Assembly (NCBI GenBank): GCA_031549325.1
Contig: JAVBQA010000018.1
Location: forward strand, 1-64,000
DNA: 64,000 nucleotides
Source: JAJDGF01 sp031549325
Lineage (GTDB): Bacteria > Bacillota > Clostridia > Christensenellales > Aristaeellaceae
Direction of reading: 5' to 3'
Shown: in pieces, positions 41,247-53,551 of the stretch
Layout: each line of letters starts with the position of its first letter
Numbering within the stretch: the first letter of the stretch is position 1
Notes under the pieces: generated by a model
The model's input: the letters and a program-made list of their open reading frames with translations, nothing else
Database searches by the model: none
What the model was told of the DNA's origin: nothing
Position numbers and translations under genes: made by a program

Positions 41247-44171
41247 TTACGCGTTCCGCCCCGGCGCCAGCGTCAGCGCGAAGATGAACTTCCGCTCGTC
41301 GAAGCGGTATTTCTCCAGCAGCCTCGGGCCGCAGCTGTTGCTGCCGATGCCCGCCTGGCGATGGTCGAGGCACAGCACGCTCATGCCGGATTCCGCAAGC
41401 TCGAAGTTGTGCGCCTTGCGCGTCAGTTCCTCCTGGGTGTAGGGCGAGGCGTTAAAGCTGAAGGGCGCGTCGGCGTAGGCGGTCAGGCGCGACCATTCGT
41501 CGCCCAGCGACACCCATTCGGTGCCCCAGTGCGCGCCGTTCTCCTGGGGTTTGATGTAGTCCTCGTGGTTCTGCCCGACCGTGGCGCTGTGCCGGCCGAG
41601 CCAGCTGCCGCGGTGCTTGTCCAGGTAGCTCTCGTTCGGGCCGTAGCCGAAGTAGTCCAGCCGGTCCATCGCCTTGGGCAGGAACAGCCTGAGGCCAAAC
41701 CGGGGCAGCTCAGGCATCTCGGCCGGGCGCTCGCACTGGAGCCGCACGGAGATCTGGCCGTCCGCGCGGATCGTGTAGCGGGCGTCAATGGTCAGCGCGC
41801 GCTGGCGATACACGGCGGCCAGCGACAGCGAGCAGCGGATTTGAACCTCTCCGTCCTCCTCGGCGGCTGTGCACGCATACACCCGGGCGATCGGCCGGTC
41901 ATAGCCCGCCTTTTCCCATTCTCTGCGGATGTACATGTCGTTGTCGGTGGGCGCGCGCCAGATGTGGTATTCCTTGGGCCGCGCGCGCAGCTCGCGCCCG
42001 GCGGCGCTCAGGCCGTCGAAAGCGCCCAGCGACTGGTCAAAGCTGTAGCGGAAGTACTTGCCGGACACCACGATGCGGGTGTTCGACGCGGCGAGTTTCA
42101 GCGCGCCCGCACGGTGCTTGAGCGGGGGGCGCACGCGGCCGTCCCGGATCAGCAGCTGGTCGAAGCCCAGCTCGTGCCCGGCGGGGGTCAGCGGCAAGTC
42201 GTGCTTCTGGCGGTAGGTCAGCTTCAGCAGCAGCTTGCCGTCCCCGGGCAGCGTCAGGGGAAGCTCGACAGACTTGGCCTTGTGCGGCGCGATGGACGGC
42301 AGCTCGATTTTGCCGGACTGCACGGTCTCGCCGTCTTTCGTCAGCGCGTACTCGGCATACGCAAAGTCGGCGACGTCGGTGAAGTCCAGGTGGTTGCTCA
42401 GCGTGAGCACGCCCGCCTTCCACTGGGCGCGCACCGGCCGGATCACGTTTTTATACTCGGCAAACCCGCTGTGCGGCCTGCGATCCGGGTACACCAGGCC
42501 GTCCATGCAGAAATTCGCATCGTTGGGGTAGTCGCCCCAGTCGCCGCCGTAGAAGTATTTGTCCCGCCCGTCGGGCGTCCTGCCCATGTGCATGGCGTGG
42601 TCGCAGAACTCCCACACGAAGCCGCCCACCAGGCCCTTGTGTTTGTCGATCAGCGCCTGGTAGTCCTGCGCGTCGCCCGGGCCGTTTCCCATGGCGTGGA
42701 TGTACTCGCACAGCACGTAGGGGCGCGTGTCCAGCGGCTTCTCGAAGTAGTCCTCGATCTCGGAAAGGCGCGGATACATGCGGCTGTAAAGGTCGATGGC
42801 GCTGGTGTCGTTGTCGCTGTCCGGGTCGGCAAAGAACATGCCCTCGTAGTGGATGAGGCGGCTGGGGTCCGTGTCCTTGGCCCAGCGCGCGGCCTTGGCG
42901 AAGTTCGGGCCGTAGCCCGATTCGTTTCCCAGCGACCAGATCAGCACCGAGGCGCAGTTCTTGTCGCGCAGCACGTTGCGCTGCACCCGGTCCAGAATCG
43001 CGGCTTCGAACATCGGATCCGCCGCGATGCGGCTGAATTTGCGCGGGACGCCGCCCTCGCCGCCGTACAGGTCCATCACGCCGTGGCACTCGATGTCGCT
43101 CTCGGCGATCAGGTAAAACCCCAGCTCGTCGCACAGCTGCGGCATCATGGGCGCGTTTGGGTAGTGGCTGGTGCGGATGGCGTTCACGTTGTGCTGCTTC
43201 ATCAGCCGCAGGTCGCGCAGCAGCTGGTCTTTGCTGATGGCGAAACCGGTTTCCGGGTCGCTGTCGTGGCGGTTCACGCCGCGAAACTTCACCGGCGCGC
43301 CGTTGAGCAGCACCACGCCGTCTTTGACGGTGATCTCGCGGATGCCCACCTTTTGCTCGATGCGCTCGTCGTCCGTCTCCAGGATCAGCGTGTACAGGCG
43401 CGGCGTTTCCGCCGTCCACAGCCGCGGCTGATCCACGGGGAAGCAGCCGTCCCGGAGCGGGAGCTCCTCGCCGTCCGGGGAGAGCAGGCGCAGCGCCACC
43501 GCCGGGGAACCGGCGAGCTCCAGCGCCACGGAAACCTGCGCTCTCTTGCCCGCGAGGCGCGTGCTCACCGTGAAATCGCGGATGTGCGCCTCGGGCCGGG
43601 TCAGCAGGTACACGTCGCGGAAGATGCCCGACATGCGCAGCTTGTCCTGGTCCTCCAGGTAGGTGCCGAAGCCCCACTGCAGCACGCGCACCTCCAGCTC
43701 GTTCCGGCCGTTCTTCAGCAGAGGCGTGACGTCAAACTCGCTGGTCGAGTGGGACACTTGGCTGAACCCGGCCAGCGCGCCGTTGACATACACGTAGTAA
43801 TGGCTGTCCACGCCCTCGAAATTCAGGTGGTACCGCTCGCCCTCCTTCCTGGCCAGCGCGAAGCTCCGGCGGTAGCAGCCGCAGGGGTTCTCGGTGGGCG
43901 CGAAGGGCGGATCGAAGGGGATGGGATAGCGGATGTTGGTGTATTGGTGGGCGCCGTAGCCGTGCTGCTGCCAGACGGACGGCACCGGAATCGTCCGCTG
44001 GTAGCCGACGACCTCCGGCACGTCGAAGCAGCGCCCGAAATACGCGAATTCCCATTCGCCGTTCAGCGTCAGCCGGCGCGGCTGGCCGTCCCTGTGCAGC
44101 GGCAGATAGTGGCTCCTGGGCGGCAAGGTGTTCAGATGCAGGATGTCCGGACGCTCGTGTAAGTTCATCAT
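41247..44171 (-). CDS. lacZ: Beta-galactosidase, GH2 family (LacZ type)
   Basis: A 974-residue cytoplasmic glycoside hydrolase in the five-domain LacZ layout. N-terminal jelly roll (LNGEWEFAYF, VPSVWQQHGYGAHQYTN), two immunoglobulin-like domains around the TIM barrel (FRGVNRHDSDPETG, NAIRTSHYPNAP), and the C-terminal Bgal small-chain domain (FGYGPNESYLDKHRGSWLGRH). The acid/base is Glu in SLGNESGYG and the nucleophile Glu in VLCEYIHAMGN. No signal peptide. The ATG at 44171 has AAGGAG. No sugar transporter or lac regulator is adjacent. Confidence 0.96.
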   Translation of the reverse strand: MMNLHERPDILHLNTLPPRSHYLPLHRDGQPRRLTLNGEWEFAYFGRCFDVPEVVGYQRTIPVPSVWQQHGYGAHQYTNIRYPIPFDPPFAPTENPCGCYRRSFALARKEGERYHLNFEGVDSHYYVYVNGALAGFSQVSHSTSEFDVTPLLKNGRNELEVRVLQWGFGTYLEDQDKLRMSGIFRDVYLLTRPEAHIRDFTVSTRLAGKRAQVSVALELAGSPAVALRLLSPDGEELPLRDGCFPVDQPRLWTAETPRLYTLILETDDERIEQKVGIREITVKDGVVLLNGAPVKFRGVNRHDSDPETGFAISKDQLLRDLRLMKQHNVNAIRTSHYPNAPMMPQLCDELGFYLIAESDIECHGVMDLYGGEGGVPRKFSRIAADPMFEAAILDRVQRNVLRDKNCASVLIWSLGNESGYGPNFAKAARWAKDTDPSRLIHYEGMFFADPDSDNDTSAIDLYSRMYPRLSEIEDYFEKPLDTRPYVLCEYIHAMGNGPGDAQDYQALIDKHKGLVGGFVWEFCDHAMHMGRTPDGRDKYFYGGDWGDYPNDANFCMDGLVYPDRRPHSGFAEYKNVIRPVRAQWKAGVLTLSNHLDFTDVADFAYAEYALTKDGETVQSGKIELPSIAPHKAKSVELPLTLPGDGKLLLKLTYRQKHDLPLTPAGHELGFDQLLIRDGRVRPPLKHRAGALKLAASNTRIVVSGKYFRYSFDQSLGAFDGLSAAGRELRARPKEYHIWRAPTDNDMYIRREWEKAGYDRPIARVYACTAAEEDGEVQIRCSLSLAAVYRQRALTIDARYTIRADGQISVRLQCERPAEMPELPRFGLRLFLPKAMDRLDYFGYGPNESYLDKHRGSWLGRHSATVGQNHEDYIKPQENGAHWGTEWVSLGDEWSRLTAYADAPFSFNASPYTQEELTRKAHNFELAESGMSVLCLDHRQAGIGSNSCGPRLLEKYRFDERKFIFALTLAPGRNA

Positions 44172-44207
44172 GGCGGTCTCCTTCATCCAGTTTTAATACA
44201 CGACTAA

Positions 44208-44236
44208 AGTATACCTGCCGGCGAGGGGTTTGGCAA
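44208..44236 (-). promoter_or_regulatory. Sigma-A promoter of lacZ
   Basis: TTGCCA (44231-44236), 17-bp spacer, TATACT (44208-44213) on the minus strand. Confidence 0.65.
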
Positions 44237-44485
44237 CCGTGAAAAAACCGGCGGGCAGACGAATGACCGCATCAAAAAAAGACCAAGGTCTGTTTATGAG
44301 GATGGAGATCGCGGGCGGCGGCGGGGCGGATTTTGCGATTCTGTCGAATTTAGGCGAATTTCAGCGCGGGATTCACGGTTTTTTGCTTTCTTTTCTATGA
44401 ATTATCTGTATAATATGTGATAACAGATGAATTTCCGCCGGTGCGCCGAAAAAGCGAGCTCGTCCCGCCCAAAGAGGTGAAAGCC
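44237..44485. other. Divergent intergenic region of lacZ and the CHASE4 kinase
   Basis: No gene. It holds a GACC-AA-GGTC mini-palindrome next to an A-tract (44271-44290) and a TATAAT at 44409-44414 that is the likely -10 of the kinase gene; no clear -35 is seen 17 bp upstream. Confidence 0.45.
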
Positions 44486-48358
<3,873 letters not shown>

Positions 48359-48376
48359 GGGCGGCAACCCGGTGGA

Positions 48377-48417
48377 AACAGACAGGCTTTGGAATAAAAG
48401 ACCAAAGTCTGTTTTTT
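48377..48417 (+). terminator. Intrinsic terminator of the CHASE4 kinase gene
   Basis: Stem CTTTGG/CCAAAG extended by ACAGA/TCTGT with a bulge, followed by TTTTTT. Confidence 0.75.
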
Positions 48418-48435
48418 ATGCCCGTGTGCGCTGTC

Positions 48436-48464
48436 TTGCGTGGGCGGGTGGGTTGTGATACAAT
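48436..48464 (+). promoter_or_regulatory. Sigma-A promoter of the SGNH-like gene
   Basis: TTGCGT (48436-48441), 17-bp spacer, TACAAT (48459-48464). Confidence 0.6.
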
Positions 48465-48510
48465 ATTCGGGTTGCCGGGTGTGCCCGAAGCTGTGATGCC
48501 GGAGGAACCT

Positions 48511-49575
48511 ATGCGAACCATACTCAAGAGAATCGCGCTGTGCCTGGTGCCGGTGCTGGCGCTGATCGCGCTGCTCCATGTGATGGGGTTTGTCGTCACG
48601 CCCTCGGCCAGCTACACGCGTCTGATGATGCACGAGCTGTATACCGAGGATCCGCCGGACGTGGCGTTTGTCGGGGCGTCCCGCTTTTATCGGGGCGTGG
48701 ACGCGCAGGCGATCAGCGCGCAGATGGGCGCGCGCGTGTTCACGCTGGCCAGCTCCAGCCAGGACATGATCGATTCCCGCTTTCTGATGGAGGAGATGGA
48801 CGATGGGCACGCGCCCCGGCTGGTCTTTCTGGACGTCGGCGGCAACCGGCTGTACGCAGACGACGAGATCCGCTCCAGCCAGATCCTGATCGACTACTTC
48901 CGGCCATCGCTCAACAAGCTGCGTTACTTTGTCAGCGCGTTTGGCCCGGCGGACTATCTCGTCGGGCTGTTTCCGGGGCTGCGCTACACCAGCAGGGAGG
49001 AGCCGTTTTTTTCGGCGGAGAACCTGCGGAACGTGCGCAGAAAGCTCAGGCCCGAATACCGCGCATATCTGCCGACCGCCGGAAACAACGGCGGCGAGTG
49101 GTATGTGGGCGACGGGTTCGTGTATGACGACACCAAGCTTCTGGGCCGAACCGACGACTTTGAGATCGACCAGAGCTGGGGCCCGGGCGGTTTTGACGAG
49201 CGGCAGCTCGGCTACGCGCGCGAGATCGCCGCGCGGTGCGCGCAGAACGGCACGCGGCTGGTGCTGCTGAACATGCCGGTGCCGCTGGTGTCGCTGCGCG
49301 CGGCCGTGCAGTATGACGCCGCCGCCGTGCAGTTGCGCGAGCTCGCAGCGGCGCTGAACGCCGGGTATGTGGACCTGAACCTGATTCGGGCGGAGGCGTT
49401 CCCGCGCGACGACGCGCTGTTCGCCGATGGGGTGCACCTCAACGGCGCGGGCGCCGGGCGGCTCGCGCCGGTGCTCGCCCGGCTCGCCGAGGACTGCCTT
49501 TCGGGCGAGGTTTCCGCGCCCGACGGGCTGCTGTATCCGTCCTATCCGGCGATGATGGCGGCGCTTGGGCCGTAG
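48511..49575 (+). CDS. Membrane-anchored SGNH/GDSL-like protein
   Basis: A 354-residue protein with one N-terminal membrane segment (MRTILKRIALCLVPVLALIALLHVMGFVV) and an extracellular domain. DVAFVGASRFYRGVD resembles SGNH block I (Ser nucleophile in GAS). LFLDVGGNRLY and RLVLLNMPVP are core strands, and LFADGVHLNGAGAGRLA resembles block V with the catalytic Asp and His. Similar proteins accompany cell-wall or polysaccharide acylation, but no MBOAT acyltransferase is nearby. The ATG at 48511 has GGAGG. Function is inferred from motifs only. Confidence 0.75.
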   Translation: MRTILKRIALCLVPVLALIALLHVMGFVVTPSASYTRLMMHELYTEDPPDVAFVGASRFYRGVDAQAISAQMGARVFTLASSSQDMIDSRFLMEEMDDGHAPRLVFLDVGGNRLYADDEIRSSQILIDYFRPSLNKLRYFVSAFGPADYLVGLFPGLRYTSREEPFFSAENLRNVRRKLRPEYRAYLPTAGNNGGEWYVGDGFVYDDTKLLGRTDDFEIDQSWGPGGFDERQLGYAREIAARCAQNGTRLVLLNMPVPLVSLRAAVQYDAAAVQLRELAAALNAGYVDLNLIRAEAFPRDDALFADGVHLNGAGAGRLAPVLARLAEDCLSGEVSAPDGLLYPSYPAMMAALGP

Positions 49576-49585
49576 CGCGGCGCAC

Positions 49586-49624
49586 AAAAACAGGCCGGGG
49601 CTCCAGCGGGGAGCTCCGGCTTTT
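49586..49624. terminator. Bidirectional intrinsic terminator
   Basis: 11-bp stem GCCGGGGCTCC/GGAGCTCCGGC flanked by AAAAA and TTTT, between convergent genes. Confidence 0.85.
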
Positions 49625-49636
49625 GTGTGCCTGCGG

Positions 49637-52567
49637 CTATATCGCCGGATCGTCCGCGCCAGGGGGATGGCGCAGCGCCTCCCTGAGCGTGCGCATCACC
49701 TGCTCAATGTCGATGGGCTTGCTCAGGTGGCCGTTCATGCCCGCCGCGCGCGCCCGCTCCACGTCCTCGCTGTAAGCGTTGGCCGTCATGGCCACGATGG
49801 GCACCGCGCGCGCGTCCGGCCGGTTCAGCGCGCGGATCCGCTCGGTGGCCTCGTAGCCGTTGAGCCGGGGCATCTGGATGTCCATGAAGATCAGGTCGTA
49901 GTGGAAGGGCGCTGAGTGCGCAAACATCTCCACCGCCGCCTGGCCATCCTCGGCCTCGTCGATGTCCACATGGGTCGCGGCCAGCAGCTCCGAGAGCACC
50001 AGCCGGTTGATCTGCACATCCTCGGCCAGCAGGATGCGCTTGCCGGACAGCGCGGGCGGCGGCAGCTCGTCGCCCGCGCCCGCGCTGGCGGACTGCCCGC
50101 CCTTTTGCATCGTCAGCTCGAAGCGGAACGCGGAGCCCGCGCCCGGCGTGCTGTCCACCGCGATCTCGCCGCCCATTTTGTTCACCAGGTTCTGGCTGAT
50201 CGCCAAGCCCAGCCCGGTGCCGCCAAAGCGCCCGGCGATGGTGTGGTCGGCCTGCTCAAACGCCACAAACAGCTTGCCGATCTGCTCCTGCGTCATGCCG
50301 ATTCCGGTGTCGCTCACGCAAAAGCGCACGGTGACGGCGCAGGGCGTCTCGTCGTCCAGCGTCACCCAGAAGCCCACCGTGCCGCCGCCCGGGGTGAACT
50401 TGACGGCGTTGCCCAGCAGATTGATCAGCACCTGCTTGAGCCGCGTCCGGTCGCCCACCACGGTCAGCGGGCCGAGCGAATGGGCGTTGGTGTCAAAGCG
50501 CACGCCCCGGTCGCCTGTGCGCTGGCCGATGATGCTGCCCACCTCGCGCATGGCCTCGTCCAGCGCGAAGGGGGCCTCGGAGATCTCGAATTTGCCGGCC
50601 TCGATCTTCGACATGTCCAGCACGTCGTTCAGGATCTCCAGCAGGTGCCCGGAGGCCACCGAGATCTCGTTCAGCGAGCGCGCGGCTTTCTCGGGATCCC
50701 GCACGTCGCGCTTGGCGATCAGCGTCATGCCGATGATCGCGTTCAGGGGCGTTCGGATCTCGTGGCTCATGCGCGCCAGGAAATCGCCCTTGGCGCGGCT
50801 GGCCACCTGGGCGGCCGCGGTTTGCACCGTCAGCTCGGCCGTGCGCGCGCGCACCGTGTCCTCCAAGCCCCTGGCCATGCGCCGGTTTTTGAGCAGCAGC
50901 AACGTCACGAACATCAGCCCCAGCGCCATCACCATGGCCAGCCCGAACAGATAGGGGATCTGCGCGCGCGCCACCTTGCCGCGATAATCAAACACCTTGC
51001 GCGTCCAGCGGTCGGCGATGGTCTGGGTGTCGATCACGTCCTGCACCTTGGACAGGATGCCGCGCAGCTTGGCCTGGCTCCTGTTGAAGCCGAGCTTGGA
51101 TTCATAGACGCTGCCAAACACCAGGTTCGTCTTGAAGCCCGGTTTTTCCAGGTAGTTGGTCAGCGACAGCAGCAGGTTCTTGGTGGCCATCACGTAATCC
51201 ACCTCGCCGCGCTCCAGCGCCGAGAACGCCAGCTCGTTGGAGTCGTAAGGCACAGTGTTCCGGTTGTTGGGGAACCACTGCCTAAACACCTCTTCATAGG
51301 CGGAGCCCAGCACCAGCCCCACGCGGGCGCGCATGGCGCCGTTGATGTCAATGTCGGGCGTGTCGGCGCGGGACAGCAGCGCGTAGTTGTCGGTGGAGTA
51401 GGGCTCGTCCGTCCACAGAAACCGGTCCCGGCGCGCGTCGGACATGAGCAGCTCCGTCAGCATGAGGGCGTCGCCCCGCTCCAGCATCGGCAGCAGATCC
51501 ATCCACAGGTCCTCTTTGCTGTTGACGGGCTCGAACGTGAGCCCGGTCAGCTCGGTGACCTGTTTCAGCAGGTCGATGGCGATGCCCTGAAACTGGCCCT
51601 CCTGCTCGTTGTAGAAGCAGGCGGGGTAGTTGTCGTACTCAAAGATCACCGGCACCGGCTCGCCATAGGACAACAGCCCCCGCAGATAGGTCTCCTCGGC
51701 GGTGGTCAGCCGGGTCATGACGCGGTAGTGCTGATACGCCTGGCGGCCCTGGAGGTACAGCTCGCTGATGTAGGCGGCGGCGCTCTCGCTGAGCAGCAGC
51801 TTGTCCATCACCGATACGACGGGCGCGAGCTTTTGCTGCGCGGTGGAAAAGGAAACGGAAGAATAGAGCAGCGGATAGAAGTCCTGCGCGTGGATGTTGC
51901 CGTACACGTCGAACGCCGCTTCGGCGGTGTTTTCCTCAAAGAAGGCGTCGACCACGCGCTGGCTGAGCAGGCGCTCGGCCTGCTCGTAGCTGCTCACGAA
52001 CACGGTATAGGGCTTTTCCTGGAAGCGCTCGGAGACCATCTGGTAAGTGGTGGTGCCCTCGAAGAACGCGTAGCGCGGCGTGCGGATCCTGGCCAGCACG
52101 TTCAGCGGCTCGCTGTCCTTCAGCGTGAACACCTTGACGAACCGCTCGGTCATGGGCTGGGTCATCGCGTAGCGCGCCCGGCGCTCGGCGGTGGCGGTCA
52201 GCTCGCTGGTGAACGCGATCTCGCCGCTGTCCAGCTTCCGGATCAGCTCGTCCCAGTCGCAGATGGCCGGGCGGATGTCCAGCCCGAACAGCTCGCTCAG
52301 ATGGTCGCACAGCAGCGCGATAAAGCCTCCGATTTGGCCATCCTCCCGCCTAAAAGCCTCGACGGAGTCATTCATGCCGTACAGCAGCGTTTGGTTTTCC
52401 GCCCGAAGCGACTCGATCGCGTCAATTTCCTGCTGGGTCACGCCGGGAATGTCGCGGTAGTTTGTGATTTTGGGCGCAGCCGTTGCGCGCGCGCCGGCCA
52501 GCGGTGAGAAAGGCTGTGCCAGGGCGACGAGCAACAGCACCAGCGCCAAGGAGAGTATGCGGCGCAT
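49637..52567 (-). CDS. BvgS-like hybrid sensor kinase with two SBP_bac_3 domains
   Basis: A 976-residue kinase. The signal peptide (MRRILSLALVLLLVALAQPFSPLAGARA) is followed by two extracellular amino-acid-binding-type (SBP_bac_3) domains at about residues 45-270 and 290-525; the second includes PVIFEYDNYPACFYNEQEGQFQGIAIDLL. A membrane segment lies near 548-570. Then come HisKA (SHEIRTPLNAIIGM), HATPase (LLGNAVKFTPGGG, DTGIGM, GTGLGLAIS) and one receiver (MDIQMPRLNG). This order is that of BvgS/EvgS-type Venus-flytrap kinases, although the PAS domain and HPt domain of BvgS are absent. It probably senses a small polar ligand. Confidence 0.93.
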   Translation of the reverse strand: MRRILSLALVLLLVALAQPFSPLAGARATAAPKITNYRDIPGVTQQEIDAIESLRAENQTLLYGMNDSVEAFRREDGQIGGFIALLCDHLSELFGLDIRPAICDWDELIRKLDSGEIAFTSELTATAERRARYAMTQPMTERFVKVFTLKDSEPLNVLARIRTPRYAFFEGTTTYQMVSERFQEKPYTVFVSSYEQAERLLSQRVVDAFFEENTAEAAFDVYGNIHAQDFYPLLYSSVSFSTAQQKLAPVVSVMDKLLLSESAAAYISELYLQGRQAYQHYRVMTRLTTAEETYLRGLLSYGEPVPVIFEYDNYPACFYNEQEGQFQGIAIDLLKQVTELTGLTFEPVNSKEDLWMDLLPMLERGDALMLTELLMSDARRDRFLWTDEPYSTDNYALLSRADTPDIDINGAMRARVGLVLGSAYEEVFRQWFPNNRNTVPYDSNELAFSALERGEVDYVMATKNLLLSLTNYLEKPGFKTNLVFGSVYESKLGFNRSQAKLRGILSKVQDVIDTQTIADRWTRKVFDYRGKVARAQIPYLFGLAMVMALGLMFVTLLLLKNRRMARGLEDTVRARTAELTVQTAAAQVASRAKGDFLARMSHEIRTPLNAIIGMTLIAKRDVRDPEKAARSLNEISVASGHLLEILNDVLDMSKIEAGKFEISEAPFALDEAMREVGSIIGQRTGDRGVRFDTNAHSLGPLTVVGDRTRLKQVLINLLGNAVKFTPGGGTVGFWVTLDDETPCAVTVRFCVSDTGIGMTQEQIGKLFVAFEQADHTIAGRFGGTGLGLAISQNLVNKMGGEIAVDSTPGAGSAFRFELTMQKGGQSASAGAGDELPPPALSGKRILLAEDVQINRLVLSELLAATHVDIDEAEDGQAAVEMFAHSAPFHYDLIFMDIQMPRLNGYEATERIRALNRPDARAVPIVAMTANAYSEDVERARAAGMNGHLSKPIDIEQVMRTLREALRHPPGADDPAI

Positions 52568-52874
52568 GGTTTCCTCTTTCTTCTGTTTTTTGGAAGTTAC
52601 CTATAGTTTACCCGATTGATCTGAAGAACACAAGGGAATTTCGCAAAAAGACCGCGATGGGCGCCTTCGTCCGGCGGGGGAGCGCGTGGGGCGCGCCGGG
52701 TGCGTGCGGCGCAATCTGTGCGATGTGCACGACATGGCGGGGCGCGCCGCGCACATTGGCAGTTGGCAAGGATTGGAATGTGTGGTATCATCAACCGGTT
52801 GGCAGCCTGCCGATCCCGTCCAGGTTTTGTCCGGCTGCCGCCAGCACAATACAAATGGAAAGAAGGGAATTCTC
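52568..52874. other. Divergent intergenic region with promoter for the DUF4309 gene
   Basis: No gene seen. On the + strand TTGGCA (52763-52768), 17-bp spacer, TATCAT (52786-52791) can drive the DUF4309-like gene. On the minus strand a weak TTGTGT-17-TAAACT (52605-52633) could serve the BvgS-like kinase. The ~130 bp between is very GC-rich and featureless. Confidence 0.5.
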
Positions 52875-53414
52875 ATGAAAAAACGGCTTTGTCTCGCCCT
52901 GGCGTTCGCGCTGGCACTGTGCGCCTTCCATATGCCTGCACAGGCCGCGCATACCCCCGAGGCGCTGCTCAGGACCATCGAATCGCTGGCCGAAGAGGGC
53001 GGTATCCTGAACTGCGAGTTTCTGCTGAAAGACAACTACGACGAGCTGGTGGACGAGTACGGCTCGCCCGACCGCGACAACTACGTCAAGGTTGCCCACG
53101 GCAGCTATGCCACGTTCTCGTCCGACGCGTTCGTGGTGGGTTACAACAACGGCAGCGAGATCTTTGAGCTGCGTTCCTACGCCAGGCGCCTTGACGGCAT
53201 CACCGAGCGCAACGTGACCAGCTTCTTCGGGGAGGCCGAGCACACCGCCTATCTGGACGGCGACCGCATCAGCAGCTATGTGCTAAAGGGCGGCTATCAC
53301 CTGAAGTTTGTGTTTGACGGCAAGGAGCCCGATTCCGTGGTCAACCACTACAACGTGATCTGGATGAAGGGCACCGAGAACGACCGCGCCGACGACCACG
53401 GCCGAAAGTGGTGA
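52875..53414 (+). CDS. Secreted DUF4309-like protein
   Basis: A 179-residue exported protein with signal peptide MKKRLCLALAFALALCAFHMPAQAA. The mature domain (CEFLLKDNYDELVDEYGSPDRDNYVKVAHGSYATFSSDAFVVGYNNGSEIFELRSY) matches the pattern of DUF4309 proteins such as those of Bacillus, where a GSY/GTYATYS segment and a GSQIFEVRS segment are conserved. Function unknown. The ATG at 52875 has AAGGGA. It is followed by an independently promoted gene for another secreted protein. Confidence 0.75.
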   Translation: MKKRLCLALAFALALCAFHMPAQAAHTPEALLRTIESLAEEGGILNCEFLLKDNYDELVDEYGSPDRDNYVKVAHGSYATFSSDAFVVGYNNGSEIFELRSYARRLDGITERNVTSFFGEAEHTAYLDGDRISSYVLKGGYHLKFVFDGKEPDSVVNHYNVIWMKGTENDRADDHGRKW

Positions 53415-53447
53415 CGGGCCGGCGGGCGTGAAACCGCCGGGAAATTG

Positions 53448-53476
53448 TTGAAAAACAGACCGAAGTATGAGATAAT
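53448..53476 (+). promoter_or_regulatory. Sigma-A promoter of the propeller/PG-binding gene
   Basis: TTGAAA (53448-53453), 17-bp spacer, GATAAT (53471-53476). Confidence 0.6.
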
Positions 53477-53551
53477 GAACCGAAACCTGCCGAGAGGCCG
53501 GATGGGAAACAAACGAGCGTGGTTCCAAAGAATACCAAAGGAGATGAAACC